47,341 bases of DNA from the NCBI GenBank assembly GCA_016218975.1, contig JACRCO010000086.1, positions 1-47,341 on the forward strand, given 5' to 3'. The position numbers were made by a program, and so were the translations under genes. Origin of the DNA: Deltaproteobacteria bacterium (GTDB lineage: Bacteria; Desulfobacterota; Deferrimicrobia; Deferrimicrobiales; Deferrimicrobiaceae). Of this stretch, positions 1 through 7,264 are shown in pieces; within the stretch, counting starts at the first letter, position 1, and each line of letters starts with the position of its first letter. The notes beneath the pieces are model-generated. The model searched no databases. It saw nothing but the letters and a program-made list of their open reading frames with translations, and was not told where the DNA came from.

Positions 1-9
1 CGGTAGTTT

Positions 10-38
10 TTATCATAATGAGCAATATTTAGTATAAA
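10..38 (+). promoter_or_regulatory. Possible sigma-70 promoter before the LysM gene
   Basis: The first 60 bases are strikingly AT-rich compared with the rest of the window. TTATCA (10-15) and TATAAA (33-38) are separated by 17 bases and resemble -35 and -10 boxes. A second TATAAT lies at 44-49 without a clear -35 partner. The neighbour upstream is outside the window, so the gene could also be read from an earlier promoter. Confidence 0.35.
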
Positions 39-84
39 TTAGATATAATTAACTCACCTTAATCCGGTGAATGCGAGGTGGATC

Positions 85-1176
85 ATGAAATCACGGCCGG
101 CGGCGTTCCTGGCGGTAGTCATGCTTGCTGCATTTCTTTCGATCCCCGGCCCGGCGCCTGCCGAAGAGGGCGCCACCCCTGCCGCGGGAGCGGCGGCATA
201 TCCCGACGGGCTGGTCTACACCGTCGCCGAAGGGGATACCTTGTGGGATCTTTCCGCGAAGTATCTCGGGTCCCCATGGAAATGGCCGGAGCTCTGGGAG
301 AAAAACCGTTTCCTTACGAATCCGCACTATATTTATCCCGGAATCAGGCTTGTAATCTTCCTGCCTCCGGGAAAGGAAATCGCCCTGCCGATGACGGGAG
401 CCCCTGAAGAGGGGGCCGCAGGCGCCGACGTCGCCGGGAAGCCGCAGGCGACCGCCGCCGGGCGGGGCGCCGCCGTAAAGCCGCCGACGCTTGCCATTTC
501 CCCGTCGGAATATGTGCGCGCAGGTGAATTCGTTAAAGAGGCGCAGGCCGGCATAGGGCGCATACGGGGAGGGGATGAGCCGAAAGTGGCGTATTCCGAC
601 GGAGACACCGTGTATATGAAGCTCGGCAAGGATATTCCGTCCGGGCAGCTCCTCGGCGTGTATCGCGTTCGCGGTCCGATTGACGCACCGGGCGACCGTC
701 CCGTTTCCGGATACGCCGTGTATCTTGTGGGACTCATTCAGTCGTTGGGAAAGAAGGACGGCGAATCGGCCGGGATCGTGCGGAAATCCTTCGAAGACCT
801 TTTGCGCGAGGATATCCTCCGCGAGGAGATTCCCTCCTACGTTCCGGTAGTGTTGTCCCGCGTGAAGGGTGACAAGCTCGAAGCGAACATCATATCGGGG
901 CAATGGGAAAACGAGGAATTGGCGGACGGTAATTTCATCTTCCTGGACCGGGGAGCAGCCGCCGGAGTCGCCGTGGGGGACGTTTTCCTGGTTCTGGATG
1001 AATGGGGCAGGTCGCTCGAGGGCAGCGCGGGGGCGGGGACCAGTGTCCCCGTCGAAGTGGCCGAGGCCGTCATCGTCCGCGTGTCGCGAGATTTTTCCAC
1101 GGGATATATCTTGAAGAGCCGGCAATCCTTTTCCGCCGGCGCCAGGGCTGTTCGGGGGGGACCGGGGCTGCGGTAG
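85..1176 (+). CDS. LysM-domain exported protein
   Basis: A 363-residue protein with an N-terminal signal peptide (basic MKSR, hydrophobic core, Ala-rich end near residue 26) and one LysM motif at about residues 44-92 (begins VYTVAEGDTLWDLS). LysM binds peptidoglycan glycans, so a periplasmic, wall-associated role is expected. An Ala/Gly/Pro-rich linker (about 100-145) leads to a C-terminal region without a motif I recognise. A GTG at 67 would give six more residues, but the GAGGTG at 74-79 is correctly spaced for the ATG at 85, which also starts directly at the signal peptide. It lies 62 bases upstream of dprA, as LysM proteins often do in Geobacter-like genomes. The exact function is unknown. 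Confidence 0.8.
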   Translation: MKSRPAAFLAVVMLAAFLSIPGPAPAEEGATPAAGAAAYPDGLVYTVAEGDTLWDLSAKYLGSPWKWPELWEKNRFLTNPHYIYPGIRLVIFLPPGKEIALPMTGAPEEGAAGADVAGKPQATAAGRGAAVKPPTLAISPSEYVRAGEFVKEAQAGIGRIRGGDEPKVAYSDGDTVYMKLGKDIPSGQLLGVYRVRGPIDAPGDRPVSGYAVYLVGLIQSLGKKDGESAGIVRKSFEDLLREDILREEIPSYVPVVLSRVKGDKLEANIISGQWENEELADGNFIFLDRGAAAGVAVGDVFLVLDEWGRSLEGSAGAGTSVPVEVAEAVIVRVSRDFSTGYILKSRQSFSAGARAVRGGPGLR

Positions 1177-1238
1177 GAGAGCCGGCCGAAGGTGGCGGGC
1201 TCGTCTCCGGCACGCCTTTTGATCGGACGGAAGACGAT

Positions 1239-2339
1239 ATGGAAGCGTCCGATCCGATGCCGTTCGAATCAGCCTCTCTCGATATCCTCCTCAGGCTCTG
1301 CCAGGTGGAGGGCTTTACGGTACGGCATCTCCGCTCGCTGCGGCAGGAGAGCCGATATCCGTGCCTTCCCGAAATGGAGGGGGGAGACCTCCAGGGTATA
1401 CTCCGTAAAGGGATCGATGCGCTCACTTCTACCCGGGCGGGGGAAAAAGCGCTGGGTATCCGCGAAGCATGTTGCAGGGGCGGCATCCGGATCGTTCCCT
1501 TCGGTTCCGGGGATTACCCTCCCTTGTTGCGCGGCATTCCCGACGCTCCGCCGGTGCTTTTCCTTGTGGGGGGGAACATCGCGCTCGAAAATTCCGTGGC
1601 GATCGTCGGGAGCCGCTCCCCCACCGATGCTGCAGTCGAGTTCGCGGGCCTGCTCGCCTCGGACCTGGCCTGCGCCGGATGGACTATAGTGAGCGGAATG
1701 GCGCGGGGAATCGACGCGGCTGCTCACGAGGGCGCCCTTCGAGGAGGCGGAACGACGCTTGCGGTACTCGGTTGCGGCGTCGACATCGTCTATCCTCCGC
1801 AGGCTGCGGGACTGCGAACGCGGATCCTGCGCCGGGGCGGACTCCTTTCGGAATATCCTCCCGGGACCAAGCCGTTGCCTTACCGTTTCCCGGCGAGGAA
1901 CCGGATCATAAGCGGCGTCTCGCGGGGCGTCGTCGTCGTCGAAGCCGCTGCCCGCAGCGGCGCCCTGATTACCGCCCGCATCGCCCTCGAACAGGGGAGA
2001 GAGGTCATGGCGGTGCCGGGAAACCCGATCCACGCCCATACGGCGGGCAGCAACCGGCTGATCCGGGACGGCGCAATCCCGGTGACCGGGGCTGAAGACG
2101 TTGTCGCCGCGCTCGGCTGGATCCAACCGGTCCCGCCGAGTGGAAGCAGGGAGCGCCGTATAATGGATTTCCTCGACAAGGCGCGGCGAGTAGACGATAT
2201 CGCGGAGGCCCTTGACATCCCACCGCAAGAGCTGCTTCCCTGCCTGCTGGAAATGGAGATGGCGAAATTGCTTGAAAGAGGAGCGGGGGATTATTATAAA
2301 AAAGCGTCGGAATCACCGGGAGGGATCTCCCGTTATTGA
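1239..2339 (+). CDS. dprA: DNA-processing protein DprA/Smf
   Basis: A 366-residue DprA. In naturally competent bacteria it binds incoming single-stranded DNA and loads RecA; in many other bacteria its role is unclear. Visible parts are an N-terminal helical region (about 10-60), the Rossmann-like DprA core (VAIVGSRSPT, SGMARGIDAAAH, GCGVDIVYPP, FPARNRIISG, AVPGNP) and a C-terminal winged-helix domain (about 305-360). The reading frame stays open upstream to 1002, but that part overlaps the LysM gene. The ATG at 1239 was chosen because it precedes the domain cleanly; the ATG at 1257 is an alternative. It ends 12 bases before topA, a common dprA-topA pairing. Confidence 0.92.
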   Translation: MEASDPMPFESASLDILLRLCQVEGFTVRHLRSLRQESRYPCLPEMEGGDLQGILRKGIDALTSTRAGEKALGIREACCRGGIRIVPFGSGDYPPLLRGIPDAPPVLFLVGGNIALENSVAIVGSRSPTDAAVEFAGLLASDLACAGWTIVSGMARGIDAAAHEGALRGGGTTLAVLGCGVDIVYPPQAAGLRTRILRRGGLLSEYPPGTKPLPYRFPARNRIISGVSRGVVVVEAAARSGALITARIALEQGREVMAVPGNPIHAHTAGSNRLIRDGAIPVTGAEDVVAALGWIQPVPPSGSRERRIMDFLDKARRVDDIAEALDIPPQELLPCLLEMEMAKLLERGAGDYYKKASESPGGISRY

Positions 2340-2351
2340 TATGGAGGAAGA

Positions 2352-4745
2352 ATGGCCAGGTCGCTAGTCGTCGTCGAATCGCCCGCAAAGGCCAAGACGA
2401 TACAGAAGATATTGGGCAAGGGATACCAGGTTCTTTCATCGATGGGGCACGTCATGGACCTGCCGAAGAGCCGGCTCGGGGTGGATGTCGAGAACGGTTT
2501 TACGCCCAGGTACATAGTCATAAAGGACCGCAAGAAGGTTTTGGGGGAAATCCTGGAAGCTTCACGCTCCGTGAAAACCGTCTACCTTGCGCCCGACCCC
2601 GACCGGGAAGGTGAGGCGATCGCGTGGCACATCGCCGATGCCATCCGGTCCGACAACGGCAAGAAGAAGAAGAAAGGAAAGGCGGCGCCTAAACCGGCTG
2701 CCGAGATCATGCGGGTGCTGTTCCATGAAATCACGAAGAAGGGAATCACGCTGGGGATGGCGGCCCCGCGCTCTCTCGACCGGAACAAGTACGATTCCCA
2801 GCAGGCGCGACGTATCCTCGACCGGCTCGTCGGGTATACCCTTAGCCCGCTCCTCTGGTCCAAGGTCAGGCGGGGCCTTTCGGCGGGCCGGGTGCAGTCG
2901 GTGGCGGTGAAGATCGTCTGCAGCCGCGAAGGGGATATCGCCGCCTTCGTTCCCGAGGAATACTGGTCCCTGTCGGCGCGCCTCGCGGGAGAGTCGCCCC
3001 CGCCCTTCCTCTCCCGCCTTGTGGAAGCGGGCGGCGAGAAGGTGCGGCCGAGGAGCGAGGGGGAAACCCTGGAACTTAGGAAGGCCGTGGAGAACGGCCC
3101 CTTCGTCGTCCGGGAGATCAGGAAAAAATTGCGCCGGCGCTCCGCCCCCCCGCCGTTTACGACATCGAAGATCCAGCAGGAGGCGGCCAGGGTGTTGAGG
3201 ATGCCTCCGTACAAAACGATGATGGTCGCCCAGTCCCTCTACGAAGGGGTGGACATCCCAGGGGAGGGACTCGTCGGCCTGATCACCTATATGCGGACCG
3301 ACTCCGTAAGGGTCGCGGAAGAAGCGGTGAGCGCGGCCAGGGAATATGTCCTGGCGGCGCACGGGGAAGCGTACCTTCCCCAGGCGCCGAACGTTTTCCG
3401 TAACCGGAAAACCGCGCAGGACGCCCACGAAGCGATCCGGCCCACCTCGATGGAGCACTTTCCGGAGAAGCTCAAGTCGATACTTTCCCGCGATCAACTC
3501 CGGCTTTACCGGTTGATCTGGAACCGCTTCGTGGCGTCGCAGATGGCGCCGGCCGAATTCGAGCAGACCGCGATCGACATCCTCTGCGACCCCGAGGGGG
3601 GAATCGCCGGCGGCTACCTCTTCCGGGCGACTGGGTCGGTGCCGAAATTCATGGGATACCTCGAAGTGTACCAGGACGGCGGCAACGGCAACGGACGGCA
3701 GGCGGGGCAGGGCGCCTCTGAAGGAGACGCTTCGGGCGGCAACGGCGGGGAGAACGGGGAGACTGACGGGGAAAAGGCGGAAGGGAACCTGTTGCCGGTT
3801 CTCTCCGAAGGAGATCGCCTTGACCTGAAGGAACTGATCGGGGCGCAGCATTTCACCCAGCCGCCTCCGCGTTTCTCCGAAAGCTCGCTTATCAAGGAAC
3901 TGGAGGATCAGGGGATCGGCCGCCCCTCGACGTACGCGTCCATCGTGAAGACGATAAAGGACCGCGGCTATGCCCGGCTCGAAGAGGGCAGGTTCCATCC
4001 GACGGAGCTTGGCCGGGTCGTCACGGGATTGCTGGAGGAAAGCTTTCCCAAGGTCATGGACGTCGCATTCACGGCCCGGATGGAGGAAGAGCTGGACCAG
4101 ATAGAGGAGGGAGAGCGGGAATTCACCCAGGCGCTTACGGACTTTTACGGGCCGTTTTCCGAGGAACTGGAGCGGGCGAAGCTCTCGATGCCGATGGTGA
4201 AGGACGAGCTGATCGCGACGGGAATCTCCTGCAGCGCATGCGGCGGGGAAATGGTGATCCGATTCGGGCGCGCAGGGAAATTTCTCGCTTGCCGGAATTA
4301 CCCCGAGTGCCGCAATACCGCCAATTTCCGCGAGACCGCGGAGGGAAAGATAGAGATACTTCCCGACGAAGAAGCCGGAGTCGCGTGCGACAAGTGCGGC
4401 AAGCCGATGGTGATACGTAGATGGAAGGGTGCCAGGTACATCGCCTGTTCCGGTTACCCCGATTGCCGGAACAGCCGTCCGTTCCCGATCGGCGTCGCCT
4501 GCCCCGAGTGCGAAGAAGGGGACATCGTCGAGAGGACTTCCCGCATGGGAAAGGTCTTCTACAGCTGCTCGCGTTTTCCCGAATGCCGCTTCGCATCATG
4601 GAGCCGCCTCGTTCCGGGGCAATGCCCCGTTTGCGGCTATAAAGCTATGGCGGAGAGGGTCCGGAAAGGCGGCCTGACCGAGATCGTCTGCGCCCGGAAG
4701 GGGTGCGGTTCGAACAAGGCGAAAAAAACCGCGGCGGGGGAGTGA
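2352..4745 (+). CDS. topA: DNA topoisomerase I (type IA)
   Basis: A 797-residue topoisomerase I that relaxes negative supercoils by cutting one strand through a 5'-phosphotyrosine. The TOPRIM domain is at the N-terminus (VVVESPAKAKTI, then DPDREGEAIAW). The catalytic Tyr is residue 313 in GLITYMRTDS. The C-terminus carries four tetracysteine zinc ribbons, starting CSACGG, CDKCGK, CPECEE and CPVCGY, from about residue 627 on. Two low-complexity stretches interrupt the core: a Lys-rich run near 102-110 and a Gly/Asn/Glu-rich run at about 442-478. GGAGGAA at 2342-2348 sets the ATG. It is followed four bases later by the sigma-54 regulator. Confidence 0.97.
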   Translation: MARSLVVVESPAKAKTIQKILGKGYQVLSSMGHVMDLPKSRLGVDVENGFTPRYIVIKDRKKVLGEILEASRSVKTVYLAPDPDREGEAIAWHIADAIRSDNGKKKKKGKAAPKPAAEIMRVLFHEITKKGITLGMAAPRSLDRNKYDSQQARRILDRLVGYTLSPLLWSKVRRGLSAGRVQSVAVKIVCSREGDIAAFVPEEYWSLSARLAGESPPPFLSRLVEAGGEKVRPRSEGETLELRKAVENGPFVVREIRKKLRRRSAPPPFTTSKIQQEAARVLRMPPYKTMMVAQSLYEGVDIPGEGLVGLITYMRTDSVRVAEEAVSAAREYVLAAHGEAYLPQAPNVFRNRKTAQDAHEAIRPTSMEHFPEKLKSILSRDQLRLYRLIWNRFVASQMAPAEFEQTAIDILCDPEGGIAGGYLFRATGSVPKFMGYLEVYQDGGNGNGRQAGQGASEGDASGGNGGENGETDGEKAEGNLLPVLSEGDRLDLKELIGAQHFTQPPPRFSESSLIKELEDQGIGRPSTYASIVKTIKDRGYARLEEGRFHPTELGRVVTGLLEESFPKVMDVAFTARMEEELDQIEEGEREFTQALTDFYGPFSEELERAKLSMPMVKDELIATGISCSACGGEMVIRFGRAGKFLACRNYPECRNTANFRETAEGKIEILPDEEAGVACDKCGKPMVIRRWKGARYIACSGYPDCRNSRPFPIGVACPECEEGDIVERTSRMGKVFYSCSRFPECRFASWSRLVPGQCPVCGYKAMAERVRKGGLTEIVCARKGCGSNKAKKTAAGE

Positions 4746-4749
4746 CCGT

Positions 4750-6138
4750 TTGAAACATCGCCTCCTGGTGGTGGACGACGAGCAAAGCCTGCGGCAGTTC
4801 CTTACGCTTTTCCTCCAGAAGGAAGGATACGAGGTGGACGTCGCCGCCTCACGCATCGAGGCGGAGAAAACGATTCGGGAAAACGTATACGACCTCGTAA
4901 TCACCGACATGCGCATGGCCGCCGAGGACGACGGGTTAAGGATCCTGCGCGCGGCGATCGAGATGTCTCCATCCACCCAGGTGATCGTGCTTACGGCTTT
5001 CGGCACGATCGAAGGCGCCGTCGAAGCCATGAAGCTCGGGGCCTATAATTACATCGTCAAGCCGTTCAACAACCAGGATCTGCGCGACCTTATCCGCGGT
5101 GCGCTGGCCAGCAGGGAAACCGCCGTCGAGCGGCGCCGGGCGCTCCGCCAGGAAATACAGGGGAAATCCTCCTTCGAAGGGATCGTCGGGCGCAGCGAAG
5201 CGATGCTCATGGTCTACGAGCTCATAGATCGGGTCGCCCCTACTAACGCCAACGTGATGATCCTGGGAGAAAGCGGCACGGGGAAGGAGCTTATCGCCTC
5301 CGCCCTGCACGCCCGGAGCGAACGAAAGGACGCCCCCTTCATAGCGATCAATTGCGCCGCTATACCGGAAACGCTTATGGAGAGCGAGCTTTTCGGCCAC
5401 ATGCGGGGTGCGTTCACTGGCGCCGTTCAAACCAAGCGCGGGCTCTTCGAGGCAGCACACAAGGGTACGTTGTTCCTCGACGAAGTGGGAGAAATCCCGG
5501 CGAACATGCAGAGCAAGCTGCTTCGGGCGATCCAGGAGCGGGTTTTCAGGCGCATCGGCGGCAACGAGGACATTTCGATCGACGTCCGGATCGTGTGCGC
5601 TTCGAAGCGTAAGCTCGAAGAGGAGATGAAGGCGGGGCGTTTCCGCGACGACCTGTATTTCCGCCTGAACGTCATCCAGATCGTCGTGCCCTCCCTGCGT
5701 GAGCGAAGGGAGGACATACCCGTTCTTGCGCAGCATTTTCTAGATAAATATGCGAAACTGATGGGCAAGCCGATAGCCCGGATGGACGGGGGAACTATGC
5801 GGTCCCTGCTTGCCTACGATTACCCGGGGAACGTGCGGGAACTGGAAAATATCATGGAAAGGGCGACGATCATAGAGACAAAAGATGTCATATCGATTGC
5901 TTCCCTCCCTCAAAATGTGACAAAAATTGACAGTTCCGCCGGTGAAGCTGCGGTGTTCATACCGGAAGCGTTCGACGTCGAGGGAAGTTCCCTCGATACC
6001 GTGGTCGACCGCCTCGAAAAAGAACTTTTATTGAAGGCACTTGAACGGTCGGGAGGGAACCGCACGGAAGCCGCGAAATTATTGAATATCTCCTTCCGCT
6101 CCATGCGATATCGGCTCGACAAGCACGGGATCGAGTAG
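4750..6138 (+). CDS. pilR: PilR-like sigma-54-dependent response regulator
   Basis: A 462-residue NtrC-family activator: receiver domain (acidic D9/D10, phosphoacceptor D53, conserved Lys in YIVKPF), AAA+ domain with Walker A GESGTGKE, the sigma-54 contact loop GAFTGA, and a Fis-type helix-turn-helix at the end ([18 protein letters not shown]). Such proteins hydrolyse ATP to open promoters bound by sigma-54 RNA polymerase. The pilR assignment rests on position: two pilin genes follow, each behind a -24/-12 promoter, the first of which starts two bases after this stop codon. The start is TTG at 4750, in the GTTTG after the topA stop. No partner kinase (PilS) lies next to it; the kinase at 16618 has its own regulator. 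Confidence 0.85.
   Translation: MKHRLLVVDDEQSLRQFLTLFLQKEGYEVDVAASRIEAEKTIRENVYDLVITDMRMAAEDDGLRILRAAIEMSPSTQVIVLTAFGTIEGAVEAMKLGAYNYIVKPFNNQDLRDLIRGALASRETAVERRRALRQEIQGKSSFEGIVGRSEAMLMVYELIDRVAPTNANVMILGESGTGKELIASALHARSERKDAPFIAINCAAIPETLMESELFGHMRGAFTGAVQTKRGLFEAAHKGTLFLDEVGEIPANMQSKLLRAIQERVFRRIGGNEDISIDVRIVCASKRKLEEEMKAGRFRDDLYFRLNVIQIVVPSLRERREDIPVLAQHFLDKYAKLMGKPIARMDGGTMRSLLAYDYPGNVRELENIMERATIIETKDVISIASLPQNVTKIDSSAGEAAVFIPEAFDVEGSSLDTVVDRLEKELLLKALERSGGNRTEAAKLLNISFRSMRYRLDKHGIE
5916..5932. promoter_or_regulatory. Candidate upstream activator site for the pilin promoters
   Basis: Two TGACA units (5918-5922 and 5928-5932) lie one helical turn apart in an AT-rich patch inside the end of the PilR-like gene. 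On the other strand this reads as TGTC units separated by a T-rich tract, which resembles the spaced TGTC sites described for PilR of Pseudomonas aeruginosa. It lies about 210 bases upstream of the first sigma-54 promoter, a usual distance for an NtrC-type enhancer. The patch codes for the linker before the HTH domain, so its composition may also reflect the protein. Confidence 0.35.
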
Positions 6139-6139
6139 A

Positions 6140-6154
6140 TGGCATGGTTTATGC
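6140..6154 (+). promoter_or_regulatory. Sigma-54 promoter of the first pilin gene
   Basis: TGGCATG-GTTT-ATGC matches the sigma-54 pattern TGGCACG-N4-TTGC with exact GG-to-GC spacing. It starts two bases after the stop codon of the PilR-like activator and sits 46 bases upstream of the pilin ATG at 6201. Transcription would begin near 6166. Confidence 0.75.
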
Positions 6155-6165
6155 GTTATAAAATA

Positions 6166-6183
6166 TCCCGGAATATTCCGGGA
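6166..6183. promoter_or_regulatory. Perfect 18-bp palindrome at the predicted transcript start
   Basis: TCCCGGAATATTCCGGGA is a perfect inverted repeat with no mismatch. It begins at the position where the sigma-54 promoter at 6140-6154 should start transcription. As RNA it could form a hairpin at the extreme 5' end; as DNA it could be an operator for a dimeric protein. The Shine-Dalgarno sequence (GAGGGG, 6190-6195) lies just downstream of it. Confidence 0.6.
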
Positions 6184-6200
6184 AACAGCGAGGGGCTAAA

Positions 6201-6659
6201 ATGACCGGGAATAAAAGGGGTTTTAGCCTGGTTGAGCTTATGATAATCGTCGCGATTATCGGGATTATCGTGACATTGGCGATTACCACCTATATGAATT
6301 TCATCGTGAAAAGCAGGAGATCCGAGGTCAGGTACAACCTGGAAGGGATCTATAAAGCCGAATTATCCTGGTACGGTGAATATAATTATTTTTCAGACAG
6401 TTTTTCGACAATTCGCTGGCAACCCGAGGGAGTATGCCAATACACGTATTTTTTAGGTGGAGCAGAATATAAGGGCAAGGACATACTTGCGAATCCTGAA
6501 CCGACCGCTCCTTCTCCGCCGATAGTGCCTGCCACGGTTGCCGGCAGCTCTTTCACTGCAAAAGCATGGGGAAATATCGACAACGATCCAACTTTTGACG
6601 TATGGCACATAAATGATGTAAAAGATATGCAGAATACGGTTGATGACCTTTCGTCTTGA
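6201..6659 (+). CDS. Type IV pilin-like protein (first of two)
   Basis: A 152-residue type IV pilin with a 7-residue leader ending in Gly, cleavage before Phe8 (KRG/FSLVELM), Glu at mature position 5 and the usual hydrophobic N-terminal helix. The C-terminal part ends with a WHINDVKD-type motif shared with the next gene, so the two are paralogs. The single Cys in GVCQYTYF cannot form an intramolecular disulfide. It is preceded by GAGGGG and a sigma-54 promoter. The gene is visibly richer in A and T than its neighbours. It may be a second major pilin, a minor pilin or a partner subunit. Confidence 0.88.
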   Translation: MTGNKRGFSLVELMIIVAIIGIIVTLAITTYMNFIVKSRRSEVRYNLEGIYKAELSWYGEYNYFSDSFSTIRWQPEGVCQYTYFLGGAEYKGKDILANPEPTAPSPPIVPATVAGSSFTAKAWGNIDNDPTFDVWHINDVKDMQNTVDDLSS

Positions 6660-6661
6660 AT

Positions 6662-6677
6662 TGGCACCGCGGTTGCA
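6662..6677 (+). promoter_or_regulatory. Sigma-54 promoter of pilA
   Basis: TGGCACC-GCGG-TTGCA is close to the sigma-54 consensus with exact spacing. It starts three bases after the stop codon of the first pilin gene and lies about 55 bases upstream of the pilA ATG. The predicted transcript start is near 6688. It would let pilA be expressed separately from the upstream pilin while answering to the same activator. Confidence 0.85.
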
Positions 6678-6732
6678 AGATTTTTTGACGGATTCGATGA
6701 AAGGCAATCAACCCGCGGGAAAGGAGAAAACC

Positions 6733-7203
6733 ATGCGGATCGGAAAAAAGGGATTCACACTGATCGAGTTGATGATCGTCGTGGCGATCATCGGCATCCT
6801 GGCGGCAATCGCGATACCTAACTTCCTCAAGTTCCAGGCGAAATCAAAACAGTCCGAGGCGAAAACGAACCTGAAGGGGATCTACACGGCGGAGACATCG
6901 TACTTTGGTGAACAGAATACTTACGGCAACTTGACCGCTGTGAGTTGGGTTCCTGTAGGCAGGACACGTATTTATGGGTATACGATCCAGACCACTCCGA
7001 TAACCGGTGGCGCTGCCGATACCGACCTCATGAAGCCGGCGACCACTGCCCTTACCGGCACACAGACCCTTGTTGTAACGCCGGGTTTTGCCTCGAACGC
7101 CTTCACCGCATCTGCGGCGGGCAACATCAGCACCGGCGGCACACAGGACACCTGGTCCATAAACGACGTAAACTCGCTGGTCAACAACACGACTGGGCTC
7201 TAG
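6733..7203 (+). CDS. pilA: Type IV pilin PilA
   Basis: A 156-residue prepilin with leader MRIGKKG, cleavage before Phe8 (G/FTLIELM), Glu at mature position 5 and a canonical long N-terminal helix. The C-terminal domain is rich in Thr, Ser and Gly and ends near WSINDVNSLV, as in delta-type full-length pilins. It has no Cys. It is not the very short pilin of Geobacter sulfurreducens. The ATG at 6733 follows AAGGAGA at 6721-6727; an open frame reaching back to 6640 has no ribosome site and would place residues before the leader. An intrinsic terminator follows at 7226. Confidence 0.94.
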   Translation: MRIGKKGFTLIELMIVVAIIGILAAIAIPNFLKFQAKSKQSEAKTNLKGIYTAETSYFGEQNTYGNLTAVSWVPVGRTRIYGYTIQTTPITGGAADTDLMKPATTALTGTQTLVVTPGFASNAFTASAAGNISTGGTQDTWSINDVNSLVNNTTGL

Positions 7204-7225
7204 TAGCACGCAAGGATTTCTCAAG

Positions 7226-7264
7226 AGGATCGGGGGCGTCTCGTCCCTGATCCTTTTCATTTTG
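7226..7264 (+). terminator. Rho-independent terminator after pilA
   Basis: AGGATCGGGGG (7226-7236) pairs with TCCCTGATCCT (7244-7254), an 11-bp stem with two G-U pairs, around a 7-base loop. The T-rich tail TTTTCATTTTG follows. It would end the pilA transcript. Its tail overlaps the TTG start of the next gene. Confidence 0.7.

Noticed and set aside
1002-1238. N-terminal extension of DprA
   Set aside because: The open frame overlaps the LysM gene, has no ribosome site and shows no similarity to DprA.
2562-3998. 478-codon minus-strand frame
   Set aside because: Antisense to topA, which has all its motifs intact; the frame has no domain.
6733-7203. Geobacter-type short conductive pilin
   Set aside because: The pilin has 156 residues with a full C-terminal domain, unlike the roughly 60-residue mature form; no basis for a nanowire claim.
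7200-7240. c-di-GMP riboswitch (GEMM) candidate at CACGCAAGG
   Set aside because: Only a few bases match; the paired regions and tetraloop receptor are missing, and the sequence is explained by the pilA terminator.
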